NCBI GenBank assembly: GCA_035565335.1
Contig: DATMSO010000104.1
Coordinates: 1 to 32,238 of the forward strand
Direction: 5' to 3'
Source: Methylovorus sp035565335
GTDB taxonomy: Bacteria; Pseudomonadota; Gammaproteobacteria; Burkholderiales; Methylophilaceae
DNA length: 32,238 bases
The notes under the pieces were generated by a model, which saw only the letters and a program-made list of their open reading frames with translations, did not search any database and was not told where the DNA came from. Each line of letters begins with the position of its first letter. Positions within the stretch are counted from its first letter, which is position 1. A program made the position numbers and the translations under genes. This document shows, piece by piece, positions 1-7,926 of the stretch.

Positions 1-76
1 GGGTGGAATAGCCAGCTTCCTCCAGCGCACGCAGGATGGAAGGATGCAGATTCAGAGTTTCAAAAGTTACGGACAC
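1..76 (-). CDS. DEAD-box RNA helicase, N-terminal fragment (RhlE-like), cut by window edge
   Basis: Only the first 25 codons are present, reading leftwards off the window. From a GTG at 76 the peptide begins MSVTFETLNLHPSILRALEE and continues AGYST. This is the Q-motif region that opens DEAD-box RNA helicases: an aromatic (F5) upstream of a short helix, then a Gly-Tyr-x-x-Pro type turn before the conserved glutamine, which lies beyond the edge. A good ribosome binding site, AAGGGA, sits just upstream on the minus strand (about 82-90). RhlE-type helicases of this kind remodel RNA in ribosome assembly and decay. The exact paralogue (RhlE, SrmB or similar) cannot be decided from 25 residues. Confidence 0.7.
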   Translation of the reverse strand, partial: MSVTFETLNLHPSILRALEEAGYST

Positions 77-415
77 AATTTTCCCTTAAGGTGAATTACT
101 AAAACAAAGGGCGCAAGCAGGACGCAATCAGCTACACAACAGAAGTTGTCAGCAACGTTAGGCGCAATACACAAAATTTTGGAGGTGTATTTCTACCGGC
201 GCACGGGCATAGCCACTAACCGGTAAAAAACTGGAGAGCCGCAAATACAGCAATGGGCTTCGAGAGGGCTAGGGCGATGAATTACCGAATATTTGCAGAA
301 GGCCTTTGGAGCTGCTCTACAAATTCATCGAAGGCCGAAGTATATAGATAGTCATCAGATTGTCAAAGCTTTTGTGTTAAAATCGCGCCCTTTCTAATGG
401 ACTGGCTCAAAACAC
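77..415. other. Intergenic region between divergent helicase and typA
   Basis: These 339 bases hold no credible reading frame. The region must carry the promoters of two divergent genes. The only element I can place is an extended -10-like TGTTAAAAT at 375-383 facing typA. A TACCGG/CCGGTA inverted repeat brackets roughly 196-228 but has no T-run, so it does not look like a terminator. I see no clear sRNA, riboswitch or repeat. Confidence 0.5.
375..383 (+). promoter_or_regulatory. Probable extended -10 promoter element for typA
   Basis: TG-T-TAAAAT fits the extended -10 pattern TGnTAtaaT, placing the transcription start near 390 and leaving a leader of about 26 bases before the typA ATG at 416. 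A TTGTCA at 360-365 is only 12 bases upstream, too close to act as its -35, so the extended TG would have to compensate. The same TAAAAT hexamer occurs at the ndk and tRNA-Leu promoters in this window. Confidence 0.4.
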
Positions 416-2224
416 ATGTCGCGCAATCTTCGTAATATCGCCATCATCGCTCACGTTGACCATGGCAAAACCACTATGGTGGACAAGCTCCTGCAACAGG
501 CAGGCACCTTTGCATCGCATCAGCAAGTATCTGAACGCGTGATGGATTCCAACGATCTGGAAAAAGAGCGCGGCATTACCATTCTTGCCAAGAACACCGC
601 TGTTAACTATGAAGGCACCCACATCAATATCGTGGATACGCCTGGGCACGCCGACTTCGGCGGCGAAGTTGAGCGCGTTCTCGGTATGGTGGATGGTGTG
701 GTGCTGCTGGTGGATGCCGTTGAAGGCCCGATGCCGCAAACCCGTTTCGTGACCAAGAAGGCACTTGCCCTGGGTCTGCGTCCTATCGTGGTTATTAATA
801 AGGTCGACCGTCCCGGTGCACGTACCGACTGGGTGATCAACCAGACCTTTGATCTGTTCGCCAACCTCGGCGCAACGGACGAGCAACTGGATTTCCCGGT
901 TGTATATGCTTCTGCATTGAATGGCTTTGCGACGCTGGATCTCAAGAATGAGTCTGACAACATGCGTCCGCTGTTCGAAACCATCCTGAGCCATGTACAA
1001 CCTCCGCAAGGCGATAGCAATGCGCCTCTGCAATTGCAGGTTTCTGCGCTGGATTATTCCAGCTACACCGGCCGCCTTGGCGTTGGTCGTATTCTGAATG
1101 GCCGCATCAAGCCAGGTCAGGTCGTTGTCGTCATGAATGGCGATACGCAAACTGGCCAGGGCCGTATTAACCAGGTCCTTGGTTTCCGTGGCCTTGAGCG
1201 TGTGCCAGTGGAAGAAGCCGAAGCCGGCGACATCGTGATTATTTCCGGTATCGAAGAAATTGGTATCGGTGTGACCATTGCTGACCGCGAAAAGCCGGTT
1301 GGCCTGCCGATCCTGGGTGTGGATGAACCGACCTTGACCATGGACTTCATGGTGAACTCTTCGCCACTGGCTGGTACAGAAGGCAAGTTCATCACCAGTC
1401 GCCAGATTCGTGATCGCCTGACCAAAGAACTGCTGGTGAACGTGGCATTGCGCGTTGAAGACACCGCCGATGCGGATGTATTCCGCGTTTCCGGTCGTGG
1501 CGAGTTGCACCTGACCATTCTGCTGGAAAACATGCGTCGTGAAGGCTTTGAAATCGCCGTGGGTAAACCACGCGTGGTTTACCGTGAAATCGACGGCCAG
1601 AAGTGCGAGCCTTATGAAATCCTGACCGTGGACCTGGAAGATGATACCCAGGGCGCCGTGATGGAAGAACTGGGTCGTCGCCGTGGCGAACTGCAGAACA
1701 TGGAATCGGATGGCAATGGCCGTACCCGTCTGGAATACAAGATCCCAGCGCGTGGCCTGATCGGCTTCCAGAGTGAATTCCTGACGCTGACCCGTGGTAC
1801 TGGTCTGATGGCCCACATTTTTGATGAATACGCACCGGTAAAAGCCGACATGCCAGGTCGTCGCAATGGCGTGCTGATTTCATCCGAACAAGGCGAAGCC
1901 GTGGCCTATGCCTTGTGGAAACTGCAAGACCGTGGCCGTATGTTCTCCGTGCCTGGTGACCGCCTGTATGAAGGCATGGTTATTGGTATCCACAGCCGCG
2001 ACAACGATCTGGTAGTTAACCCGATCAAGGGCAAGCAGCTGACTAACGTGCGTGCTTCCGGTACTGACGAAGCTGTGCGCCTGGTACCTGCTGTGCAGTT
2101 GACGCTGGAATCTGCCGTTGAGTTTATCGATGACGACGAACTGGTGGAATTGACACCAAAATCCATCCGTATCCGCAAGCGCTACCTGCAAGAGCATGAG
2201 CGTAAGCGCGCGTCGAAAGACTAA
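416..2224 (+). CDS. typA: Ribosome-associated translational GTPase TypA/BipA
   Basis: At 602 residues it matches the family length (about 600-610). TypA/BipA is an EF-G-like GTPase that binds the 70S ribosome and supports 50S assembly, cold growth and stress or virulence responses. Visible motifs are the P-loop AHVDHGKTT at 12-20, switch-I RGIT at 52-55, DTPGH at 74-78 and NKVD at 128-131. Domain II, an EF-G-like domain III/V region and the BipA-specific basic C-terminus (ending ERKRASKD) follow. The ATG at 416 has no strong Shine-Dalgarno sequence; the nearest purine-rich bases are in the leader around 398-402. The gene stands alone between a divergent helicase and a convergent unit, with its own terminator, so it is probably monocistronic. 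Confidence 0.98.
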   Translation: MSRNLRNIAIIAHVDHGKTTMVDKLLQQAGTFASHQQVSERVMDSNDLEKERGITILAKNTAVNYEGTHINIVDTPGHADFGGEVERVLGMVDGVVLLVDAVEGPMPQTRFVTKKALALGLRPIVVINKVDRPGARTDWVINQTFDLFANLGATDEQLDFPVVYASALNGFATLDLKNESDNMRPLFETILSHVQPPQGDSNAPLQLQVSALDYSSYTGRLGVGRILNGRIKPGQVVVVMNGDTQTGQGRINQVLGFRGLERVPVEEAEAGDIVIISGIEEIGIGVTIADREKPVGLPILGVDEPTLTMDFMVNSSPLAGTEGKFITSRQIRDRLTKELLVNVALRVEDTADADVFRVSGRGELHLTILLENMRREGFEIAVGKPRVVYREIDGQKCEPYEILTVDLEDDTQGAVMEELGRRRGELQNMESDGNGRTRLEYKIPARGLIGFQSEFLTLTRGTGLMAHIFDEYAPVKADMPGRRNGVLISSEQGEAVAYALWKLQDRGRMFSVPGDRLYEGMVIGIHSRDNDLVVNPIKGKQLTNVRASGTDEAVRLVPAVQLTLESAVEFIDDDELVELTPKSIRIRKRYLQEHERKRASKD

Positions 2225-2255
2225 GCTGGATGCGTTAAACTCCTGAGCTAGGAGC

Positions 2256-2287
2256 AAAAAAGGCACTGCATATGCAGTGCCTTTTTT
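2256..2287. terminator. Bidirectional Rho-independent terminator
   Basis: A perfect inverted repeat: GGCACTGC, ATAT, GCAGTGCC, flanked by six A on the left and six T on the right. It lies 31 bases after typA and 63 bases beyond the end of the convergent M48 protease gene. A on one side and T on the other let it terminate transcription from both directions. Confidence 0.93.
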
Positions 2288-2350
2288 ATTGCCTTCTGAC
2301 CAAGGGCGCGGGCTAGAAAGGTTTAGAGAAGTGGTACTTGGCTGGTGAGA

Positions 2351-3247
2351 TCAAGGTAGACGCAGCAAACGATTTTCCAGCGTCTTGCCTCCAGGCAGAT
2401 TGCTACTATTCGCCGTTGCCGCCCCCAGCGCGGTCAGGCGTTCTTCCGGGGCGGGATGCGTCTTGAACAGCAAGGCAATGCTGCCATCGCTGGGGCTGAT
2501 GTCTTCCAGCCCGCTTAATACTTCCGGTAAACCATAAGGGTCATAGCCGGCGCGGGCGGCCAGGATCAAGCCCATGCGATCCGCTTCATATTCGGCGCTC
2601 TTGTCGAGGCTGCGCGCACTGATTTCGGCGCCACTGCCGATGACTTTTTCTATGGCCTGGTTACCCTTGGCAACCTTGCCACTGAGCAGGCCTGCCCCCA
2701 GGCTCAGCAACTGCTGCTTTTGCAGGACCTTGAGCTGATGCTTTTGCACGACGTGGGCGATTTCATGACCCAGCACGCCGGCCAGTTGTGCCTCGTTCTG
2801 CAGGCGCTTGTAGAGGCCACTGGTCAGCAGCACATAACCGCCCGGCGCGGCAAAGGCGTTGATGTCCTCGCTTTCGATCACGCCAAAATGCCAGGGTAAA
2901 TCGGGGCGCTCGCTCTGGCTGGCGACCCAGCGCCCCACGCGGTTGACGTATTGCTGCAACGCGGCATTTTTCACCAGCGGTGAGGCCCCCAGCAGGTTTC
3001 CGGTGATTTCACGGCCCAGTTTGATTTCTTCTGCCTGGGTCGGGCTTTTCCAGTTGATGTCGGCCAGCGGGTTGTTCTCCGCTTTCGCCTGCTTGGTGCT
3101 TGCCTCGTCCGGATTCTTGTTGCCGATCAGGTCGGATGCATTCTTTTCGACGGCATCTTTCAGGGCGCCGCCGAGGTCAAATGCCATCGCTTGCGGCGGC
3201 AGGCTAAGCAGGGAGATCAGCAGGCAGGCGTAAGTAGGTTTTTTCAT
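2351..3247 (-). CDS. Secreted M48-family zinc metalloprotease
   Basis: 298 residues. A signal peptide (K2-K3, hydrophobic 7-18, likely cleavage after AMA at 20-22) sends it to the periplasm; no lipobox cysteine is seen. The M48 catalytic core is intact: HEIAH at 161-165 provides two zinc histidines and the catalytic glutamate, and EYEAD at 219-223 provides the downstream glutamate ligand. A conserved THPAPEER block follows at 263-270. M48 relatives such as BepA, LoiP/YggG and Oma1 do envelope quality control; this protein lacks the TPR tail of BepA. Its ATG overlaps the stop of the SH3 gene by four bases (ATGA), so the two are translationally coupled. It is third in the CHASE2-SH3-M48 unit. 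The substrate is unknown. Confidence 0.9.
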   Translation of the reverse strand: MKKPTYACLLISLLSLPPQAMAFDLGGALKDAVEKNASDLIGNKNPDEASTKQAKAENNPLADINWKSPTQAEEIKLGREITGNLLGASPLVKNAALQQYVNRVGRWVASQSERPDLPWHFGVIESEDINAFAAPGGYVLLTSGLYKRLQNEAQLAGVLGHEIAHVVQKHQLKVLQKQQLLSLGAGLLSGKVAKGNQAIEKVIGSGAEISARSLDKSAEYEADRMGLILAARAGYDPYGLPEVLSGLEDISPSDGSIALLFKTHPAPEERLTALGAATANSSNLPGGKTLENRLLRLP

Positions 3248-3753
3248 GGATTGTCCCCTTGCGTTGCCACAGGCTTGGGTAGATAGCCCAGCTTGATGGC
3301 CTTGAGGCCGCCAGCCTTGGCAAATTTGGTGCTATCGGCCGCCGATACGCTGTAACTTTCCATCAGCTGGATTTCCGGCTCGCTGAATTGGGCTTGTTTC
3401 AGTTCATCTTCCGTCAAGCCACGCACGCCGGTGGTGGCGACCACCTGGCCGGTGCCGGCCCGGCCGCTGGCGACGCTGAGCACGCCCGTGGCCTGATTGC
3501 CCGTGCCGGTAGCGCGCTTGACTGACAGCAGCCTGACCCAGCCGCTGGCGCTTTTGGTTTTGATGTTTAACCAGGCGCCTTGTTTGCCGAGGATATCGAC
3601 CTTATCGCCACGAACCAGTTTGCCGCTGGTTTTGGCATCGTTGTAGGGTTCTTTGCGCAAGGTGTCGTTTTTAAGCGCGGTGCCACTGTCGGCCTGTGCC
3701 AGCGTGCTGGCAAGCAAGGCGGCTGCCAGCATGGCAGTCAGGGAATATCGCAT
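3244..3753 (-). CDS. Exported SH3 (SH3b-type) domain protein
   Basis: 169 residues with a clear signal peptide (hydrophobic to about 19, cleavage after AQA). Residues about 25-80 resemble a bacterial SH3 fold: LRKEPYNDAK, then a GDKVDIL strand, a WLNIKT strand and a GWVRLL strand, which are typical SH3b landmarks. A Gly/Ala/Thr-rich linker leads to a C-terminal segment (about 112-160, EDELKQAQFSEPEI onward) that I do not recognise. SH3b domains usually bind peptidoglycan or protein partners. It starts two bases after the CHASE2 gene ends and overlaps the M48 gene, so it could be an adaptor between the sensor and the protease; that role is inference. Confidence 0.82.
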   Translation of the reverse strand: MRYSLTAMLAAALLASTLAQADSGTALKNDTLRKEPYNDAKTSGKLVRGDKVDILGKQGAWLNIKTKSASGWVRLLSVKRATGTGNQATGVLSVASGRAGTGQVVATTGVRGLTEDELKQAQFSEPEIQLMESYSVSAADSTKFAKAGGLKAIKLGYLPKPVATQGDNP

Positions 3754-3755
3754 AT

Positions 3756-5483
3756 CTAAAGCTCCGGAGATGAAATAGGGGTATCTGGCTGCACAGGCGC
3801 AGCTGCAGGCTTGATGGCTTCGAGTTGCAGCATGGCGGCCGCAAAGGCGCTACGCCATTGCCTGCCAAGCGGCGCAGCTCCATCCAGCCTGGTTTCGTAG
3901 ACGGTATGCACGGGCTGCAGTTTGCCCGGCAGGTCCAGGCTGGCCACCATGCCGGGCAGAGCGCTGGCGATGCGTTCGGCATCCTTGTGGGCTTCGCTGG
4001 CGTATTCCTGGCGACCTTCGGAGAAGGTCCAGCTGACAACGGTTAGTTCGCCAAACAAGCCCCAGACGCCAGATTGCACGCCTTTCAGGATATCCACGCT
4101 ATTGGGCGTGCGGCTGTTCAGTTCAATCTGGCGTTTCAGTTTCTTCATGATGCTGTCGCCCAGCGGTTCCTCGCTTTCAATCAGGATGGGCATGATCATG
4201 ACATGGGTGTCGCCGGCGCCTTCTTTGACGCCATAGGCCAGCCAACGCTGCAGGGCGCGGTCTGTCGCCAGGGCGTAGATCTTGGCAATACTGAAGTAAA
4301 ACAGCGCCCAGGTAATGGGGCCGGTAAAGTCCAGATAGAAATTGCTGAGATTGATGCCGATGTAGGACAGCACCAGCAGCCCGATCTGGCTGAAGCTGAA
4401 CAGCTTGTTGAAGCGGTCGCGGTCGGCATTGAAGTAAAACGCAACCGTGGTCAGCCAGATCAGCAACAGGCTGATCATGATATACGGCACCGCGCCGCGC
4501 CATACCTTGAGGTAGTCCTGATGCTTGACGTTATCAATCGCGGTTGCCAGGATTTCCACCCCGGGGTGAGCTTTGGCCATGGCGGTGGCTTTGAGGTCAA
4601 ACAGACTGGGGGCGGTGGAGCCGATGATGACGATTTTGTCCGTAAACTCATTCAGCGGGCGCTTTTTGTCCTTGCTGCCCATATCCTGCATGACATCGCT
4701 AAATGACACATACTGGTAGCTGAATGGCTTGCCGCGCCAGTTGAGCAGCATGCTTTGATCAAGCGGCAGGGGATAGCCCAGTTTGTCGGCCACCGTCATT
4801 GGCAGCGAAGGCAGGCGCCAGCCATAAGCATCCTGATACAGCTGGTATTCGCGGACGATGCCATCCTTGTCCGGGTAAATATTGTGGGTACCCAGGCGCC
4901 CCGAATTCAGCGCGGCATCAAAGTGCGGCAGCACTACAGCGATGGTCGCCTGCGTATCGCCCTGGCTGGGTTGGCTTTCGTGTATGCCGCTGATCATGGA
5001 CGGCTTTACCTGACTCAGCTTGTCGCTGGATTCTGGCAGGCGTAAAAACGGGAAGAAGGTATTGTCGGTGCCGCCGATGACGTCGTTGAAGTAGGCATCG
5101 CTGTCCGGGTTATAGACGTCGGCATCGCTGAACAGAATGTCAAAGATGACCGCCTTGGGGTGCTGAGCCTCCAGATTTTCCAGAAACTCCCCGAACACCT
5201 GGCGTGGCCATGGCCAGCGGCCATACTCGTTGGCCATCGCGGCCAGGCTGGCTTCGTTGACATCCACGATCACGATGTCCTTGTCAGGGGCGGGCGCCAA
5301 TACCCGGCTGCGCACCATGAAGTCGAAGGCTTTCTGCCGCATGTTTTCACCCACATGAAACAGTCCCGCATCCAGCAGTACAAATACCGTGAGCAATGCC
5401 GCGAGATAGATATAGAAGTTGTTGTGCCAGCGGCGGGTAACGTTGGCCAGCCATTGCCCCATGCGCAGTTTGAGTCGTATCAC
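3756..5483 (-). CDS. CHASE2-domain membrane sensor without a recognised output domain
   Basis: 575 residues. One membrane segment (about 24-40) precedes a large periplasmic CHASE2 domain (about 45-325, with IVIVDVNEASL, GRWPWPR, VIFDILFSD and KIVIIGST blocks). Three further membrane segments follow (about 331-350, 363-381, 387-405), the usual CHASE2 topology. In most CHASE2 proteins a cyclase, kinase or GGDEF domain follows. Here the cytoplasmic tail (406-575) shows no cyclase, histidine kinase or GGDEF motif; it has a Lys-rich stretch near 447-451 and a Pro/Ala-rich end. The start is a GTG at 5483 with AGGAG seven bases upstream, preferred to an internal ATG at codon 8. It is first in a three-gene unit and divergent from rmuC. 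Ligand and output are unknown. Confidence 0.87.
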   Translation of the reverse strand: MIRLKLRMGQWLANVTRRWHNNFYIYLAALLTVFVLLDAGLFHVGENMRQKAFDFMVRSRVLAPAPDKDIVIVDVNEASLAAMANEYGRWPWPRQVFGEFLENLEAQHPKAVIFDILFSDADVYNPDSDAYFNDVIGGTDNTFFPFLRLPESSDKLSQVKPSMISGIHESQPSQGDTQATIAVVLPHFDAALNSGRLGTHNIYPDKDGIVREYQLYQDAYGWRLPSLPMTVADKLGYPLPLDQSMLLNWRGKPFSYQYVSFSDVMQDMGSKDKKRPLNEFTDKIVIIGSTAPSLFDLKATAMAKAHPGVEILATAIDNVKHQDYLKVWRGAVPYIMISLLLIWLTTVAFYFNADRDRFNKLFSFSQIGLLVLSYIGINLSNFYLDFTGPITWALFYFSIAKIYALATDRALQRWLAYGVKEGAGDTHVMIMPILIESEEPLGDSIMKKLKRQIELNSRTPNSVDILKGVQSGVWGLFGELTVVSWTFSEGRQEYASEAHKDAERIASALPGMVASLDLPGKLQPVHTVYETRLDGAAPLGRQWRSAFAAAMLQLEAIKPAAAPVQPDTPISSPEL

Positions 5484-5585
5484 CGGAGCGCTCCTGCATT
5501 TTTCAAGAGCCTGAGTGTGGCATAAATGTAGCGGCTTTTAAAGGCAGCCGGCCGTGGCGAGCGGGGATATCGCCAGCGCTTCAGG

Positions 5586-5591
5586 TATAAT
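5586..5591 (+). promoter_or_regulatory. Consensus -10 box just upstream of rmuC
   Basis: A perfect TATAAT lies eight bases before the first candidate rmuC ATG (5599). A start of transcription about seven bases downstream would fall at or next to that ATG, leaving essentially no leader. No good -35 is present 16-18 bases upstream (the bases there are GC-rich). The hexamer may be real or fortuitous. Confidence 0.35.
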
Positions 5592-5598
5592 TTCACCC

Positions 5599-6963
5599 AT
5601 GATGCAAATTGTAATGTTAGTCCTGTTGATTGCCTGCCTGCTGGCCCTGATCGTGCTGCTGCTGAGGCAATCCCGTACCCCGGATGTGACCGGTGATTTA
5701 CTGGCGCAGCTCATGCCGCAGCTTGAAGAAAAGCACCGCGCCATGCTGCGTGACCTGCATGACGGCCTCAATAAACTCGGGGACCGACTGAGCCTGTCGT
5801 CGGTTGAGAGTAGCGAGCGGTTGCGCCAGGCCGTTGCGCAGGAGCTCAAAGAAACCCGTGATGCCATGCAGGCGCTGCAAACAGCCCAGACCAGCAGTCT
5901 TGCCCAGACCCGGGAAACCGTGCTGGAAAAGCTGCATACCACGCTTGCCGAGCAGGGCAAGGCGGAGCAGACCCTGATTCAGGACACCATGCTTAAAGCC
6001 ACCTCGCAACTCACCGCCAGCATCGAAACGCTGACCAAAGCCGTGGATGCACGCCTTGAAGAAATTGGCGGCAAGGTATCAGAGCGGCTGGATGAAGGTT
6101 TCAAGAAAACCAACGATACCTTTGTGCGCGTGATGGAGCGCCTGGCGACGATAGACGAAGCCCAGAAAAAGATCGATGGCCTGACCACCAATGTCGTCAG
6201 CCTGCAGGAGCTGCTGGGCGACAAGCGTTCGCGCGGTGCCTTTGGTGAAGTGCAGCTGGAAGCGCTGGTGCGCAATGTGCTGCCCAATAGCAGCTTTGCC
6301 ATGCAGCATGTGCTGCCCAATGGCACGCGGGTCGATTGCGCCTTGTTCCTGCCTGAGCCCACGGGCACGGTCGCAGTGGATTCGAAATTCCCGCTGGAAA
6401 ACTACCACCGCATGCTGGAGAGCGGTATCTCTGAAGTCGAGCGCGCGCTGGCGCAACGTCAGTTCAAGGCCGATGTCAAAAAGCATGTGGATGATATCGC
6501 CGGCAAGTACATTATCCCCAATGTCACCTCCGATGGCGCGGTGATGTTTATCCCGGCCGAAGCGGTGTTTGCCGAGATTCACGCTTATCACCCCGATGTG
6601 GTGGATTACGCCATGGCCAAACGCGTATGGGTGGTATCGCCCACCACGCTGATGGCGGTGCTGAATACGGCGCGCGCGGTGCTGAAAGACGTGGAAACCC
6701 GCAAGCAGGTGCATATCATCAAGGATGAGCTGGGCAAGCTGGGTAAGGAATTTGGCCGGTTTGACGTGCGCATGAAAAAGCTGGCGGATCATATCCGGCA
6801 GGCGCATGAGGATGCGCTGGACGTGCATACCACCAGCCAGAAGATTTCACGACGCTTTGCCCAGATTGAGCGGGTGGAGCTGGAAGGCGATGCCCAGGCG
6901 GCCCTGGCTCTGCCGGATTTGCCGGATTTGCCGGATGACCCCCTCACAGACGAAAACGTGTAA
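5599..6963 (+). CDS. rmuC: DNA recombination protein RmuC homologue
   Basis: About 454 residues. An N-terminal membrane anchor (MQIVMLVLLIACLLALIVLL) is followed by a long coiled coil (about 30-200) and then the RmuC core, including GDKRSRGAFGEVQLE, VDSKFPLENY and the VSPTTLMAVLNTAR block. The core is a PD-(D/E)XK-like nuclease fold. RmuC limits inversions at short inverted repeats and is proposed to act as a nuclease. The start is 5599 or the adjacent ATG at 5602, because the membrane segment begins there; an upstream in-frame GTG at 5554 would add 15 residues with no ribosome binding site. The C-terminus carries three LPD repeats. It leads a plus-strand run with the 58-residue gene and moaDE. 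Confidence 0.93.
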   Translation: MMQIVMLVLLIACLLALIVLLLRQSRTPDVTGDLLAQLMPQLEEKHRAMLRDLHDGLNKLGDRLSLSSVESSERLRQAVAQELKETRDAMQALQTAQTSSLAQTRETVLEKLHTTLAEQGKAEQTLIQDTMLKATSQLTASIETLTKAVDARLEEIGGKVSERLDEGFKKTNDTFVRVMERLATIDEAQKKIDGLTTNVVSLQELLGDKRSRGAFGEVQLEALVRNVLPNSSFAMQHVLPNGTRVDCALFLPEPTGTVAVDSKFPLENYHRMLESGISEVERALAQRQFKADVKKHVDDIAGKYIIPNVTSDGAVMFIPAEAVFAEIHAYHPDVVDYAMAKRVWVVSPTTLMAVLNTARAVLKDVETRKQVHIIKDELGKLGKEFGRFDVRMKKLADHIRQAHEDALDVHTTSQKISRRFAQIERVELEGDAQAALALPDLPDLPDDPLTDENV

Positions 6964-6991
6964 GACGATTGGCCGGAACGAAAGGAATACC

Positions 6992-7168
6992 ATGAGCGAC
7001 GAATCCACCATGATCATGCTGGTACAACAATATGCTGCCAGGTTTGGCATTACCTTCAGCTCCAGCCTGATGGCAGACGAGCAGCACAAGGCGCGCGTCA
7101 TCATGCTGATGGCAGAAGCCCTGAGCGGCAAGCGTGGTGCCTTTACCGATGAAGATGTGCTGCAATGA
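6992..7168 (+). CDS. Small uncharacterised protein, 58 residues
   Basis: The ATG at 6992 has a good ribosome binding site, AAAGGAA, six to seven bases upstream. The frame runs to a TGA that overlaps the moaD start by four bases (ATGA), so it is very probably translated and coupled to moaD. The peptide begins MSDESTMIMLVQQYAARFG and ends TDEDVLQ. It is mainly helix-prone, with no cysteines, no signal peptide and no membrane segment. I do not recognise a family. Its position suggests a link to molybdopterin synthase expression or activity, but this rests on context alone. Confidence 0.72.
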   Translation: MSDESTMIMLVQQYAARFGITFSSSLMADEQHKARVIMLMAEALSGKRGAFTDEDVLQ

Positions 7169-7416
7169 TACGGCTTCTGTATTTTGCTCGTTTGCGTGAG
7201 GCTCTGGGCTCCGTGGGCGAGGAGCTGGCGCCACAGGCGGGCCTGACCGTGGAAGCCCTCATGCAGCAGCTGGCGCAGCGCGGCGGGATATGGGCCGAAG
7301 AGTTTGGCAGCGGTAAATCGCTGCGGGCGGCGGTTAACCAGACCCTGGCACCGGTGACCACCGAGATACACGACGGCGACGAAGTGGCCTTCTTCCCCCC
7401 TGTGACCGGTGGCTAA
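7165..7416 (+). CDS. moaD: Molybdopterin synthase small subunit MoaD
   Basis: 83 residues with the ubiquitin-like beta-grasp fold pattern (IRLLYFARLREALG at the start) and the diagnostic C-terminal Gly-Gly (FFPPVTGG). That tail is adenylated by MoeB and converted to a thiocarboxylate, which supplies sulfur for converting cPMP to molybdopterin. The start overlaps the stop of the 58-residue gene (ATGA), and moaE follows after six bases, so both synthase subunits are made from one message. Other moa genes are not in this window. Confidence 0.95.
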   Translation: MIRLLYFARLREALGSVGEELAPQAGLTVEALMQQLAQRGGIWAEEFGSGKSLRAAVNQTLAPVTTEIHDGDEVAFFPPVTGG

Positions 7417-7422
7417 AGACGC

Positions 7423-7878
7423 ATGAGCATACGCGTGCAGACCGAAGACTTTGATGTAGGCGTCGAGATCAATCGCCTGCGTCAGCAGCGTCCGGATATT
7501 GGTGCCGTGGCGGCATTTGTCGGCCAGGTGCGCGATCTCAACCAGGGCGATGCCGTGGCCGGCATGACGCTGGAGCATTACCCTGGCATGACCGAAAAGT
7601 CGCTGGAGACCATCGTGCAGCAAGCCAGAGCGCGCTGGGATATCATGGATGCGCTGGTGATTCACCGCATCGGCCATCTCAAGCCGCTAGACCAGATTGT
7701 GCTGGTGGCGGTGGCTGGCGCACATCGCGGCGAAGCTTTTCACGCCTGCGAATTCATCATGGATTACCTCAAAACCGAAGCCCCGTTCTGGAAAAAAGAG
7801 CAAACGCCGCACGGCGAGCGCTGGGTAGATGCCCGCAGCAGTGATGATGACGCTCGCGCCCGCTGGCATGAGGCTTGA
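7423..7878 (+). CDS. moaE: Molybdopterin synthase catalytic subunit MoaE
   Basis: 151 residues, the usual size. MoaE binds cPMP and receives sulfur from the MoaD C-terminus to form the molybdopterin dithiolene. The active-site lysines are in place: K117 in DYLKT and K124 in PFWKKE are seven residues apart, as are K119 and K126 in the E. coli protein. The family block AFVGQVRD (31-38) and the HACEFIMDYLK stretch are also clear. It lies six bases after moaD, and the stop is followed by 48 bases before the Lon-like gene, possibly the end of this transcription unit. Confidence 0.96.
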   Translation: MSIRVQTEDFDVGVEINRLRQQRPDIGAVAAFVGQVRDLNQGDAVAGMTLEHYPGMTEKSLETIVQQARARWDIMDALVIHRIGHLKPLDQIVLVAVAGAHRGEAFHACEFIMDYLKTEAPFWKKEQTPHGERWVDARSSDDDARARWHEA

Positions 7879-7926
7879 TTCCATTTTCACTTATTTAATT
7901 CACTAACCCGTAAAGCACTTTCCTAC

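Noticed and set aside
407..1816. 469-codon open frame antisense to typA
   Set aside because: It is the mirror of typA codon bias; typA is certain, and the antisense peptide (rich in His, Gln, Thr) matches nothing and has no ribosome binding site.
5485..5494. GGAGCGCTCC palindrome at the CHASE2 gene ribosome binding site
   Set aside because: Ten bases with no loop can form only a three-base-pair stem; too weak to claim control of translation.
5554..5598. Upstream GTG start for rmuC
   Set aside because: No ribosome binding site, and the membrane anchor that opens RmuC begins at the ATG pair 5599/5602.
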